NCBI RefSeq assembly: GCF_000024345.1
Contig: NC_013729.1
Coordinates: 62,001 to 126,000 of the forward strand
DNA from: Kribbella flavida DSM 17836
GTDB lineage: Bacteria > Actinomycetota > Actinomycetes > Propionibacteriales > Kribbellaceae
Direction: 5' to 3'
Length of the DNA: 64,000 bases
The notes beneath the pieces are model-generated. The model was not told where the DNA came from. It did not search any database and worked only from the letters and a program-made list of their open reading frames with translations. The translations under genes and the position numbers were made by a program. Shown here in pieces: positions 51,492 to 59,747 of this stretch; positions within the stretch are counted from its first letter, which is position 1; every line of letters starts with the position of its first letter.

Positions 51492-52124
51492 TCAGCCGGC
51501 GCTGAGTGCCTGGTCGAGGATTTTCGACCACTGCCGCACGATCCCCGTGCGCCGCGCGCTGTCGTCGCTGAGCAGGTCCGCCAGCCCCAGACCGCGCGCC
51601 ATGTCCAGCACTCCCTGCACCGTCTCCCGCACCCCGGGCGTCCGCTCGCTCACCTCGAGCACTTCCAGCAACGCCCGGTGCGCCTGCCGCCCGACGTGCG
51701 CCTCCAGCCGGAGGATCTGCCGGCGCAGCGGCTCCTCCGTCGACGCCGCCACCCACAGGTGCAGCGCGGCCCGGAACAGCGGCCCGGTGTACACGTCGGC
51801 GAGCATCGACACGATCGCCTCGGTCCGGCCCGCCCCGACCGGCAGCGCCGCGGCCTGCGACCGGATCTCCGCCAGCCGTACCTCGGTCATGTACTCGACC
51901 GCCGCCTCGAACAGGTCCGCCCGGGTCGGGAAGTGGTGCTGCGCCGCGCCCCGCGACACCCCGGCCCGGGCCGCGACGACGGCGACCGTCGTCGCGGCGT
52001 ACCCGACCTGCGCCAGCGACTCCACCGCGGCCTCGAGCAGCTTCTGCCGCGTCACCCGGCTGCGGTCCTGCTGCGGCTCCCGCAGCGGCTCGCCCGTCCG
52101 GATCCCGCGCAGCGCCTCGCTCAC
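51492..52124 (-). CDS. TetR-family regulator of the acyl-CoA operon
   Basis: About 210 residues. HTH: RSRVTRQKLLEAAVESLAQVGYAATTVAVVAARAGVSRGAAQHHFPTRADLFEAAV. The remainder is a helical ligand domain. It is the last gene of the minus-strand carboxylase operon, right after the acyl-CoA ligase. Starts GTG 52124 (after AGGTGG) or GTG 52160, which abuts the ligase stop. Probably responds to an acyl-CoA and autoregulates the operon, as do FadR/KstR-like TetR proteins. Confidence 0.9.
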   Translation of the reverse strand: MSEALRGIRTGEPLREPQQDRSRVTRQKLLEAAVESLAQVGYAATTVAVVAARAGVSRGAAQHHFPTRADLFEAAVEYMTEVRLAEIRSQAAALPVGAGRTEAIVSMLADVYTGPLFRAALHLWVAASTEEPLRRQILRLEAHVGRQAHRALLEVLEVSERTPGVRETVQGVLDMARGLGLADLLSDDSARRTGIVRQWSKILDQALSAG

Positions 52125-52160
52125 GGTGACACCACCTGGAGAACTCTCACCGGGCCTCAC

Positions 52161-53723
52161 TCACGCGCCGGCCTCCCGGGCCCGCAGTTCGCGGCGCAGG
52201 ATCTTGCCCGACGCCGCCTTCGGCACCGCCTCGATGAACTCGACCTGCCGGATCTTCTTGTACGGCGCCACCCGGGCGGCGACGTAGTCCATCACGTCCT
52301 GCTCGGTCAGCTCCACCCCCGGCATCGGCACCACGAACGCCTTCGGCACCTCGTTGCCGTCGGCCTGGATCCCGATCACCGCCGCGTCGGCGACCCGCTC
52401 GTCGGTCAGCAGCACCGCCTCCAGCTCGGCCGGCGGCACCTGGTACCCGTGGTACTTGATCAACTCCTTCACCCGGTCCACGACGTACAGGTAGCCGCGC
52501 TCGTCGACCCGCCCGATGTCGCCGGTGTGCAGCCAGCCGTCCGGGTCGATCGTCGCGTCGGTCTCGGCCTGGCGGCCCAGGTAGCCCTTCATCACCTGCG
52601 GCCCGCGGATCCAGATCTCACCGGTCTCGCCGTCGCCGACATCGTTGCCGTCGGCCCCGACCAGCCGCATCTCGGTGGACGGGAACAGCTTGCCGACCGC
52701 CCCGGGCGGCGGATCCTGGTCGTCCTGCGGTACGGCGTGCGTGCCCGGCGACAGCTCGGTCATCCCGTACGCCTGCAGGACCGCGTGCAGCCCGAGCCGC
52801 TTCGCGCAGGCCTCGGCCAGTTCCGCGTCGAGCGGCGCCGCCGCACTGGTCACGTACTTCAGCCCGGACAGGTCCACGCCGTCCACCGCCGGGTGCTTGG
52901 CCAGCGCCAGCACCACCGGCGGCGCGACGAACGCCCGGGTGATCCGCTGCTGGTCCAGCGTGGTCAGGAACTGCTCCAGGTCGAACTTCGGCAGCACCAC
53001 CACGGTCGCGCCGAGCCGCAACGGCAGGTTCATCAGCACGGTCAGCCCGTAGATGTGGAAGAACGGCAGGATCGCGATGATGCGCTCGTTCTCGGCGACG
53101 TTGATCGTCACCTCGGCCTGGGCGATGTTGGTGGCGATGTTGCGATGGGTCAGCATCACGCCCTTGGCCGCGCCGGTCGTGCCGCTGGAGTACGGCAGCA
53201 CCGCGACGTCCTCGGCCGGGTCGAACTCGACCACCGGCTCCGGTCCGGTCGACGCCACCAGCTCCAGCACCGAGCGGTACCCCTCGGCCTGGTCGCAGAC
53301 GAAGATCTCCTGCACGTCGGTGCCTGCGGCCGCCTCGGTCGCCACCGGCAGGAACAGCGAGATCGTCACCAGCAACTTCGCCTTCGAGTCCAGCAGCTGC
53401 TTGTGCAGCTCGGAGGCGTTGTAGAGCGCGTTGACCGTGGTCACCGTCGCGCCGGCCCGGGTCGCGCCGTAGAAGACCACCGGGTAGAGGATCGTGTTCG
53501 GGCTGTAGAGCGCGATCACGTCGCCCTTGCGGATGCCGAGCTCGGCGAACCCCGCCGCCACCCGGCGGCTCATGCCGTCGAGCTGGGCGTAGCTGATCTC
53601 CTTGCCGGTCACACCGTCGACCATCGCCGGGCGGTCGCCGTACTCCTGGGCCCGGCCGAGCACCGCGTCGTGGATCGGGACGTCGAGCACTTCGACCGGC
53701 GGGAACTCGCTGTACATCACCAT
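52161..53723 (-). CDS. Acyl-CoA synthetase / 4-coumarate-CoA ligase-like AMP-forming enzyme
   Basis: 520 residues of the ANL superfamily. The A3 P-loop is PYSSGTTGAAKGVML, A5 QAYGMTELS, A7 GWLHTGDIG, A8 YVVDRVKELIKYHGYQV and A10 PKAASGKILRREL with the catalytic Lys. Length and motifs resemble plant-type 4-coumarate:CoA ligase. It would activate the substrate of the operon, for example an aromatic or branched acid, to the CoA ester. ATG 53723 follows AAAGGA by six bases. Confidence 0.93.
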   Translation of the reverse strand: MVMYSEFPPVEVLDVPIHDAVLGRAQEYGDRPAMVDGVTGKEISYAQLDGMSRRVAAGFAELGIRKGDVIALYSPNTILYPVVFYGATRAGATVTTVNALYNASELHKQLLDSKAKLLVTISLFLPVATEAAAGTDVQEIFVCDQAEGYRSVLELVASTGPEPVVEFDPAEDVAVLPYSSGTTGAAKGVMLTHRNIATNIAQAEVTINVAENERIIAILPFFHIYGLTVLMNLPLRLGATVVVLPKFDLEQFLTTLDQQRITRAFVAPPVVLALAKHPAVDGVDLSGLKYVTSAAAPLDAELAEACAKRLGLHAVLQAYGMTELSPGTHAVPQDDQDPPPGAVGKLFPSTEMRLVGADGNDVGDGETGEIWIRGPQVMKGYLGRQAETDATIDPDGWLHTGDIGRVDERGYLYVVDRVKELIKYHGYQVPPAELEAVLLTDERVADAAVIGIQADGNEVPKAFVVPMPGVELTEQDVMDYVAARVAPYKKIRQVEFIEAVPKAASGKILRRELRAREAGA

Positions 53724-53765
53724 GGGCGGTCCTTTCAGAAGGCTGAGAGCACGACTGTGGCGAAC

Positions 53766-54923
53766 TCAGTACGACTTGGGTAGACCGAGGCTGTGCTGGG
53801 CGACGAAGTTCAATATCATCTCCCGGCTGACCGGGGCGATCCGGGTCGCCCGGGCGGCGGCGACCAGCGACGCCACGCCGTACTCGACCGTCATGCCGTT
53901 GCCGCCGAGCGACTGGACCGCCTGGTCGGTGGAGCGGACGCAGGCCTCGCCGGCGGCGTACTTGGCCATGTTCGCGGCCTCGCCGGCGGCCAGGTCGTCG
54001 CCGGCGTCGTACAGCGCGGCCGCCTTCTGCATCATCAGCCGGGCCAGCTCCAGCTCGATCTTGACCTGCGCGAGCGGGTGCGCGATGCCCTGGTGCGCGC
54101 CGATCGGGCCCGTCCAGACCTGCCGGTCCCGGACGTAGGCGACGGCCTTGCCGAGTGCGTGCCGCCCGATCCCGATCGCGAAGGCGGCCGCCATGATGCG
54201 CTCGGGGTTGAGCCCGGCGAACAGCTGCAGCAGGCCTGCGTCCGCGGACCCGACGAGCGCGTCGTCGGGCAGCGTGACGTCGTCCAGGAACAGCGCGAAC
54301 TGCTTGTCCGGGCTGATCAGATCCATCTCGATCTGCCGGAACTCGACCCCGGGCGCGGCGGTCGGCACGACGAACAGCGCGGGTCGGAGCCGGCCGGTGC
54401 GGGCGTCCTCGGTCCGGCCGACGACCAGCACGGCGTGGGCCACGTCGAGGCCGGAGATGTAGACCTTGCGGCCGGACAGCGACCAGCCGTCGCCGGCCCG
54501 CCGGGCGGTGGTGGTGAGGTTGTGCGCGTTCGACCCGGCGTCCGGCTCGGTGATCGCGAACGCCATCGTGACCGAGCCGTCCGCGAGCCCCGGCAGCCAG
54601 CGCCGCTTCTGCTCGTCGGTACCGAACCGGCTGATCACCGTGCCGCAGATGGCCGGCGAGACGACCATCATCAGCAACGGGCAGCCGGCCGCGCCGAGCT
54701 CCTCCAGCACGATCGACAGGTCGGCCATCCCGCCGCCGCCTCCGCCGTACTGCTCGGGCAGGTTCACGCCGAGGTAGCCGAGCTTGCCGGCCTCCTGCCA
54801 CAGCTCGGTGGTCTGCCCGCCCGACCGCGCCCGCTCGGTGAACCAGGCGTAGCCGTACTTGCTGCCCAGTTCGCTGACCGCCGCCCGCAACGCCCGGCGT
54901 TCCTCGGTCTCGACGAAGCTCAT
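53766..54923 (-). CDS. Acyl-CoA dehydrogenase
   Basis: 385 residues, FAD-dependent. Typical motifs: FGTDEQKRRWLPGLADG, FAITEPDAGSNAHNLTTTA with ADGWSLSGRKVYISG-like GDGWSLSGRKVYISG, and near the C-terminus QAVQSLGGNGMTVEYGVASL. Position of the catalytic Glu is not certain. It overlaps the upstream biotin carboxylase stop as ATGA. One of two dehydrogenases in the operon, introducing the alpha-beta double bond needed before carboxylation or after side-chain shortening. Confidence 0.9.
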   Translation of the reverse strand: MSFVETEERRALRAAVSELGSKYGYAWFTERARSGGQTTELWQEAGKLGYLGVNLPEQYGGGGGGMADLSIVLEELGAAGCPLLMMVVSPAICGTVISRFGTDEQKRRWLPGLADGSVTMAFAITEPDAGSNAHNLTTTARRAGDGWSLSGRKVYISGLDVAHAVLVVGRTEDARTGRLRPALFVVPTAAPGVEFRQIEMDLISPDKQFALFLDDVTLPDDALVGSADAGLLQLFAGLNPERIMAAAFAIGIGRHALGKAVAYVRDRQVWTGPIGAHQGIAHPLAQVKIELELARLMMQKAAALYDAGDDLAAGEAANMAKYAAGEACVRSTDQAVQSLGGNGMTVEYGVASLVAAARATRIAPVSREMILNFVAQHSLGLPKSY

Positions 54924-56917
54924 GCATCCTCCCCTGCTCGGACCACGGCCAGAACGGCCCCCACCTCGACCTGCTGTCCCGCTTCCACCGCGAGCTTCTC
55001 GACGACTCCGTCGGCCGGAGCGGCGATCGTGTGCTCCATCTTCATCGCCTCCAGCCAGAGCAGCGGCTGCCCTTGGCTCACCTCGTCGCCGACCGCGACG
55101 GCGACCCGGATCACCGAGCCCGGCATCGGCGCGAGCAACGAGCCCGCCGCCACCTGCCGGGACGGATCCGGGAAGCGCGCCACCGGGGTCAGCGCGACCG
55201 GCCCGAGCGACGAGTCGACACACACCAGACCGGGGTGGACCGAGACCGCGAAGGACCGTCGTACTCCGTCGGCCTCGAGCACGACCTCGGCGCCTGGCCC
55301 GGAGGTGGTCCTCGCCGAGACCAGCCGTACGCCGCCGTCCGTCTCCAGCCCGTCGCGGGTCAACCGGTACGCGACCTCGTACGTCGCGTCGCCGGCCAGG
55401 TACGCCTTGCGCTGCGGCTGGGACGGCACGTTCCGCCACCCGCTGGGCAACCGTCCCTGCACCTTCGCGCGCTGCCGGTTCAGCGCCGCGTCGCCGAGTG
55501 CCGCCGCCAGGGCCGACAACTCCTGCGCCTGCTTGTCCGCCAGCGGCTCACCCACGCCGTACCGCTCGAAGAACCCGGTGTCGGTGTCTCCGGCCAGGAA
55601 CGCCGGATGCCGCAGCACCCACACCAGCAGGTCCCGGTTGGTCCGCACCCCGTGAATCCGGGCCGCCGTCAGCTCCCGCGCCAACCGCCCGGCGGCCGCT
55701 CGGCGAGACGGCCCCCACACGATCACCTTCGCCAGCATCGCGTCGTAGAAGGGCGAGACCTCCGACCCGTCCACCACCCCGGAATCCACCCGCAGCCACG
55801 GCGAATTCTGCCGAGGACCTCCCGGGGCGAACTCGGAGCGAACTCGCCCTACCGCGAAGCGGTGCAGCCGGCCGGTCTGGGGTAACCAGTCCTGCGCCGG
55901 GTCCTCGGCGTACAGCCGCACTTCGATGGAGTGGCCGACGGCAACGGGTGGCTCGGGCGGCAGCGCAGCTCCGTCGGCGATGGCGAACTGCAACGCGACC
56001 AGATCCAGCCCGGTCACCGACTCCGTCACCGGATGCTCGACCTGCAGCCGCGTGTTCATCTCCAGGAAGAAGAAGTTGCCGTTCTGGTCGGCCAGGAACT
56101 CGACGGTGCCCGCGCCGACGTACCCGATCGCCTCGGCCGCCGCGCGGGCCGCGGTGAACAGCGACTCCCGCATCCCCGGCACCCGCTCGACCAGTGGCGA
56201 CGGCGACTCCTCGACCACCTTCTGGTGCCGGCGCTGGATCGAGCACTCGCGCTCCCCGACCGCCCACACCGTCCCGTGCCGATCGGCCAGCACCTGCACC
56301 TCGATGTGTCGTCCGGTGGCCAGGTACCGCTCGCAGAACACCGTGCCGTCCCCGAACGCCGACTCCGCCTCCGCGGACGCCGCCTCGATCTCCCCGGCCA
56401 GCTTCTCCAGCCGGTGCACCACCCGCATCCCGCGCCCGCCACCGCCCGCCGACGCCTTCACCAGCACCGGCAGGTCCTCGGCCGTCACCGACTCCGGCGT
56501 CAGCTCCGCCAGCACCGGTACGCCGGCCGCCGCCATCAGCTTCTTCGCCTCGATCTTCGACCCCATCGCCGCGATCGCCGCGACCGGCGGCCCGATCCAG
56601 GTCAGCCCCGCGTCGAGCACCGCCTGCGCGAACCCCGCGTTCTCGGACAGGAACCCGTACCCCGGATGCACCGCGTCGGCCCCCGCCCGCCGCGCCGCCT
56701 CGATCACCAGCTCGCCGCGCAGGTACGTCTCACCCGGCGCCGCCCCGGGCAGCTCCACCGCCGCGTCCGCCTCCCCGACGTACGGCAGCCCCGCGTCGGC
56801 CGTCGAGTACACCGCCACCGTCGACACCCCGAGCGCCCGCGCGGTCGCGAACACCCGCCGCGCGATCTCCCCGCGGTTGGCCACCAGAACCGAGCTGATG
56901 GGGAGTGAGTTCGTCAA
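54920..56917 (-). CDS. Biotin-dependent acyl-CoA carboxylase alpha subunit (BC-BCCP; methylcrotonyl/geranyl-CoA type)
   Basis: 665 residues. The N-terminal biotin carboxylase starts VLVANRGEIARRVFATA. The ATP-grasp includes KASAGGGGRGMRVV; FLEMNTRLQVEHPVTE and DLVALQFAIA follow. The C-terminus is a biotinyl domain with EAMKMEHTI, biotinylated Lys about residue 626. The architecture matches MccA/AtuF. The start appears to be TTG at 56917 (after GAGGGGACGAAGG). The IS element at 56.9-58.2 kb separates it from its beta subunit; 3' overlap with the dehydrogenase is ATGA. Confidence 0.92.
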   Translation of the reverse strand: MTNSLPISSVLVANRGEIARRVFATARALGVSTVAVYSTADAGLPYVGEADAAVELPGAAPGETYLRGELVIEAARRAGADAVHPGYGFLSENAGFAQAVLDAGLTWIGPPVAAIAAMGSKIEAKKLMAAAGVPVLAELTPESVTAEDLPVLVKASAGGGGRGMRVVHRLEKLAGEIEAASAEAESAFGDGTVFCERYLATGRHIEVQVLADRHGTVWAVGERECSIQRRHQKVVEESPSPLVERVPGMRESLFTAARAAAEAIGYVGAGTVEFLADQNGNFFFLEMNTRLQVEHPVTESVTGLDLVALQFAIADGAALPPEPPVAVGHSIEVRLYAEDPAQDWLPQTGRLHRFAVGRVRSEFAPGGPRQNSPWLRVDSGVVDGSEVSPFYDAMLAKVIVWGPSRRAAAGRLARELTAARIHGVRTNRDLLVWVLRHPAFLAGDTDTGFFERYGVGEPLADKQAQELSALAAALGDAALNRQRAKVQGRLPSGWRNVPSQPQRKAYLAGDATYEVAYRLTRDGLETDGGVRLVSARTTSGPGAEVVLEADGVRRSFAVSVHPGLVCVDSSLGPVALTPVARFPDPSRQVAAGSLLAPMPGSVIRVAVAVGDEVSQGQPLLWLEAMKMEHTIAAPADGVVEKLAVEAGQQVEVGAVLAVVRAGEDA

Positions 56918-56958
56918 GGCCTTCGTCCCCTCAAGAAATGTCGGTGAGGTGATGGATC

Positions 56959-58173
56959 GTGAACGGTATGGCGAGGTACCGGCTGTATCCGACGAGCGCA
57001 GAAGAGCACGCGCTGCTGGAGCACTGCGCGCATGCGCGCTTCGTCTGGAATCTTGCGGTGGAACAACATCGCCGTTCGACAGAAGGGCAACGCCGCACGC
57101 AAGGTTTCGGTGAGCACTGTCGGCAGCTCACTGAAGCCAGAGCGGAGTCCGCCTGGTTGGCCTCCGGCTCGTGCACCGTGCAGCAGCAGGCGCTCAAAGA
57201 CTTCGCCGTCTGTACAGCAGCGTGGCGGTCGGGCCGCAGCGGCCGTCCGAGCTGGCGCAAGCGAGGCAGGCACGAAAGCTTCCGTATCGTTGCTGTGCGC
57301 CCTGATCACGTCCGGAGGACGAGTCGGAGGTTCGGCAGTGTCTTTGTGCCGAAGGTGGGCCACGTCCGATTCCGATGGAGCCGTCCGGTCCGAGTTGCCA
57401 AGTCGTTTCGCATCAAGCAGGAGAGCGACGGCCGGTGGTACGTAGCGTTCGCCACTGTGCCAGCGTCGGTCCCGGGTCCCGGGAACGGCGCCGTTGTCGG
57501 CCTGGACCGCGGCGTGGTCAGCTCCGTTACGTTGTCCACCGGCGAGATGTACCGGTGCCCGATGCCCAGGTCGGCCGACATCACGCGCAGGCGCCGGTTG
57601 CAGCGGCGCCTGGCTCGGGCTGAGCGTGGATCGAACCGTCGTCAACGGACGAAACGAGCGCTGGGTCGGCTCACCGTACGGGAGGTCGACCGCCGCCGGG
57701 ACTGGATCGAGAAGCTGAGTACGGAGCTTGCTCGGCGCTTCGATCTGATTCGGGTGGAAGATCTGAGGATCGGAAACATGGTCAGGTCTGCTCGCGGGAC
57801 GATCGATCATCCTTCGCGCGGATCCCGGTGCAAGGCACGTCTCGACGGAAGGATCCTCAGCAACGGCTGGGGTCTCCTGGTCCGCCGCCTGGAGGACAAG
57901 GCAGCGGGCAGGGTCGAGCGGGTCCATCCTGCTTTCACTTCGCAGCGTTGCTCGGTGTGCAGCTACCGCAGTTCGGAAAACCGCAAGAGCCAAGCGGTCT
58001 TCCTCTGCGGGCGATGTGGCCACCGGGCAAATGCAGACGTCAACGCTGCACGGAACATCGCGGCCGGACGGGTCGTGACTGCGCGGGGAGGCGGACCGAC
58101 AGGTCCGCCGGTGAACCGCGAACCTCGGCATTCGGCCTCCCTGGTCGCTGTGTCGGAACCTTCTCATCGCTGA
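56959..58173 (+). CDS. tnpB: TnpB RNA-guided nuclease of IS605/IS1341 family
   Basis: 404 residues. RuvC-like active-site residues are all present: Asp183 (VVGLDRGVV), Glu267 (IRVEDLRIGNM) and Asp360 (GHRANADVNAARN). The zinc ribbon is CSVC (331-334) and CGRC (350-353). N-terminal wedge-type helix-turn-helix domain is RYRLYPTSAEEHALLEHCAHARFVWN. Full-length and apparently intact. No TnpA, so autonomous transposition is unlikely; the protein is expected to use an omega RNA from the right end as guide. GTG 56959 is chosen (ATG at 56968 is possible). Located on the opposite strand to the operon. Confidence 0.92.
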   Translation: MNGMARYRLYPTSAEEHALLEHCAHARFVWNLAVEQHRRSTEGQRRTQGFGEHCRQLTEARAESAWLASGSCTVQQQALKDFAVCTAAWRSGRSGRPSWRKRGRHESFRIVAVRPDHVRRTSRRFGSVFVPKVGHVRFRWSRPVRVAKSFRIKQESDGRWYVAFATVPASVPGPGNGAVVGLDRGVVSSVTLSTGEMYRCPMPRSADITRRRRLQRRLARAERGSNRRQRTKRALGRLTVREVDRRRDWIEKLSTELARRFDLIRVEDLRIGNMVRSARGTIDHPSRGSRCKARLDGRILSNGWGLLVRRLEDKAAGRVERVHPAFTSQRCSVCSYRSSENRKSQAVFLCGRCGHRANADVNAARNIAAGRVVTARGGGPTGPPVNREPRHSASLVAVSEPSHR

Positions 58174-58185
58174 AGGGGACGTCAA
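58040..58185 (+). ncRNA. Candidate omega RNA/right end of the TnpB element
   Basis: The 3' end of tnpB and the short downstream sequence contain hairpins: GGCGGACC/GGTCCGCC with loop GACA (58090-58109), followed by GTGAACCGCGAACC, and CCTTC/GAAGG (58159-58175). In IS605-type elements the guide RNA scaffold overlaps this part of tnpB and ends at the element border, with the guide lying outside, here reading into the beta subunit gene. Inferred from position and secondary structure only. Confidence 0.4.
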
Positions 58186-59747
58186 ATCCGGAAGACGCCG
58201 AAGTTGGCGCCGTCGAAGCGGGTTCCCTCGACCGGGGCCGAGTGGATGGCGGACAGGCACAGGCCCAGCACGGTGCGGGTGTCGCGCGGGTCGATGACGC
58301 CGTCGTCGTAGAGCCGGCCGGACAGGAACAGTGGCAGCGACTCGGCCTCGATCTGGCCTTGCACGTAGGCCTGCATCGCTGCGTCGGCGTCTTCGTCGTA
58401 CGGCTGGTTCTTGGCGGCCGCGGCGGCCCGGGCGACGATCGACAGCACGCCGGCGAGCTGCTGCGGCCCCATCACCGCGGACTTCGCCGACGGCCAGGCG
58501 AACAGGAAGCGTGGGTCGAAGGCCCGGCCGCACATGCCGTAGTGGCCGGCGCCGTAGGAGGCACCCATCAGGATCGAGAGGTGCGGCACCCGGGAGTTGG
58601 AGACGGCGTTGATCATCTGCGCGCCGTGCTTGATGATGCCGCCCTGCTCGTACTCCTGGCCGACCATGTAGCCGGTCGTGTTGTGCAGGAAGATCAGCGG
58701 CGTGCTCGACTGGTTGGCCAGCTGGATGAACTGCGCGGCCTTCTGCGACTCCTCGCTGAACAGCACGCCCCGCGCGTTCGCCAGGATGCCGACCGGGTAG
58801 CCGTGCAGCGAGGCCCAGCCCGTCGCCAGCGACGACCCGTACAGCGGCTTGAACTCGTCGAACACCGACCCGTCCACCACCCGGGCGATCACGTCCCGCG
58901 GGTCGAACGGGATCTTCAGGTCCGCCGGCACGATGCCGAGCAACTCGTCCGCGTCGTACAGCGGCTCGTCGTACCGCGCGGCCGGCGGCGGGCCGAGCTT
59001 CTTCCAGTTCAGCCGGGAGACGATCTGCCGGCCGAGCCGGATCGCGTCGGGCTCGTCGACGGCGAAGTAGTCGGCCAGCCCCGACACCCGCGCGTGCATG
59101 CCGGCCCCGCCGAGCGACTCGTCGTCGGCGTCCTCGCCGGTCGCCATCTTCACCAGCGGCGGGCCGGCCAGAAACACCTTCGCGCCGCCGTCGACCATCA
59201 CCACGTGGTCGCTCAGGCCGGGGATGTACGCGCCCCCGGCGGTCGAGTTGCCGAACACCAGCGCGATCGTCGGGATCCCCTCGGCCGAAAACCGGGTCAG
59301 GTTGCGGAACATCGCGCCGCCCGGGATGAAGATCTCCTTCTGGGTGGGCAGATCGGCGCCGCCGGACTCGACCAGGCTGATCACCGGCAACCGGTTCGCC
59401 CGGGCGATCTCGTCGGCCCGCAACGCCTTCTTCAGCGTCCACGGGTTGCTCGCGCCGCCCTTGACGGTCGGGTCGTTCGCGGTGATCAGGCACTCGACGC
59501 CCTCCACCACGCCGATCCCGGTGACCAGGCTCGCCCCGACCGTGAAGTCGGAGCCCCAGCCGGCCAGCGGCGACAGCTCGAGGAATGCCGAGTCCGGGTC
59601 GAGCAGCAGCTCGATCCGCTCCCGCGCCAGCAGCTTGCCGCGTTGGTGGTGACGCGCGACGTACTTCTCGCCGCCACCCGCCAGCGCCTTGGCGTGCTCG
59701 ACGTCCAGCGCGGCCAGCTTCTCCAGCATCGCCTCACGATTGCTCAT
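58182..59747 (-). CDS. Acyl-CoA carboxylase beta subunit (carboxyltransferase)
   Basis: 521 residues, carboxyltransferase of the MccB/AtuC type. The crotonase-fold halves show RGKLLARERIELLLDPDSAF, FVGNSTAGGAYIPG-like VFGNSTAGGAYIPGLSDHVVMV, FLHNTTGYMVGQEYEQGG and FLFAWPSAKSAVMGP. Its C-terminus GVFRI is typical. Stop TGA abuts the right end of the IS element. ATG 59747 overlaps the upstream dehydrogenase stop (ATGA). Pairs with the alpha subunit at 54.9 kb for methylcrotonyl-, geranyl- or related branched CoA carboxylation. Confidence 0.92.
   Translation of the reverse strand: MSNREAMLEKLAALDVEHAKALAGGGEKYVARHHQRGKLLARERIELLLDPDSAFLELSPLAGWGSDFTVGASLVTGIGVVEGVECLITANDPTVKGGASNPWTLKKALRADEIARANRLPVISLVESGGADLPTQKEIFIPGGAMFRNLTRFSAEGIPTIALVFGNSTAGGAYIPGLSDHVVMVDGGAKVFLAGPPLVKMATGEDADDESLGGAGMHARVSGLADYFAVDEPDAIRLGRQIVSRLNWKKLGPPPAARYDEPLYDADELLGIVPADLKIPFDPRDVIARVVDGSVFDEFKPLYGSSLATGWASLHGYPVGILANARGVLFSEESQKAAQFIQLANQSSTPLIFLHNTTGYMVGQEYEQGGIIKHGAQMINAVSNSRVPHLSILMGASYGAGHYGMCGRAFDPRFLFAWPSAKSAVMGPQQLAGVLSIVARAAAAAKNQPYDEDADAAMQAYVQGQIEAESLPLFLSGRLYDDGVIDPRDTRTVLGLCLSAIHSAPVEGTRFDGANFGVFRI

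Larger units (their letters stand above)
56931..58185 (+). mobile_element. IS605/IS1341-type TnpB-only element inserted between carboxylase genes
   Basis: About 1.25 kb, encoding only TnpB (404 aa, no TnpA). TCAA occurs at both edges (56931-56934 and 58182-58185); the right end is preceded by a hairpin CCTTC/GAAGG (58159-58175) as in IS605-family right ends, whose cleavage site is TCAA in IS608. Removing one TCAA copy and the intervening DNA would leave the carboxylase beta stop 13 nt before the alpha start, with a GGGG ribosome-binding site between: a tight operon junction as in the rest of the cluster. Exact ends and the target motif are inferred. Confidence 0.8.

Noticed and set aside
49947-53783. 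Plus-strand open frame of 1278 codons across the NACHT and ligase genes
   Set aside because: Shadow of the NACHT gene and antisense of the TetR and ligase genes; no recognisable domain, low-complexity composition.
56914-59493. 859-codon minus-strand frame spanning the TnpB element
   Set aside because: It runs out of frame through the carboxylase beta gene and antisense to tnpB; no protein motif.
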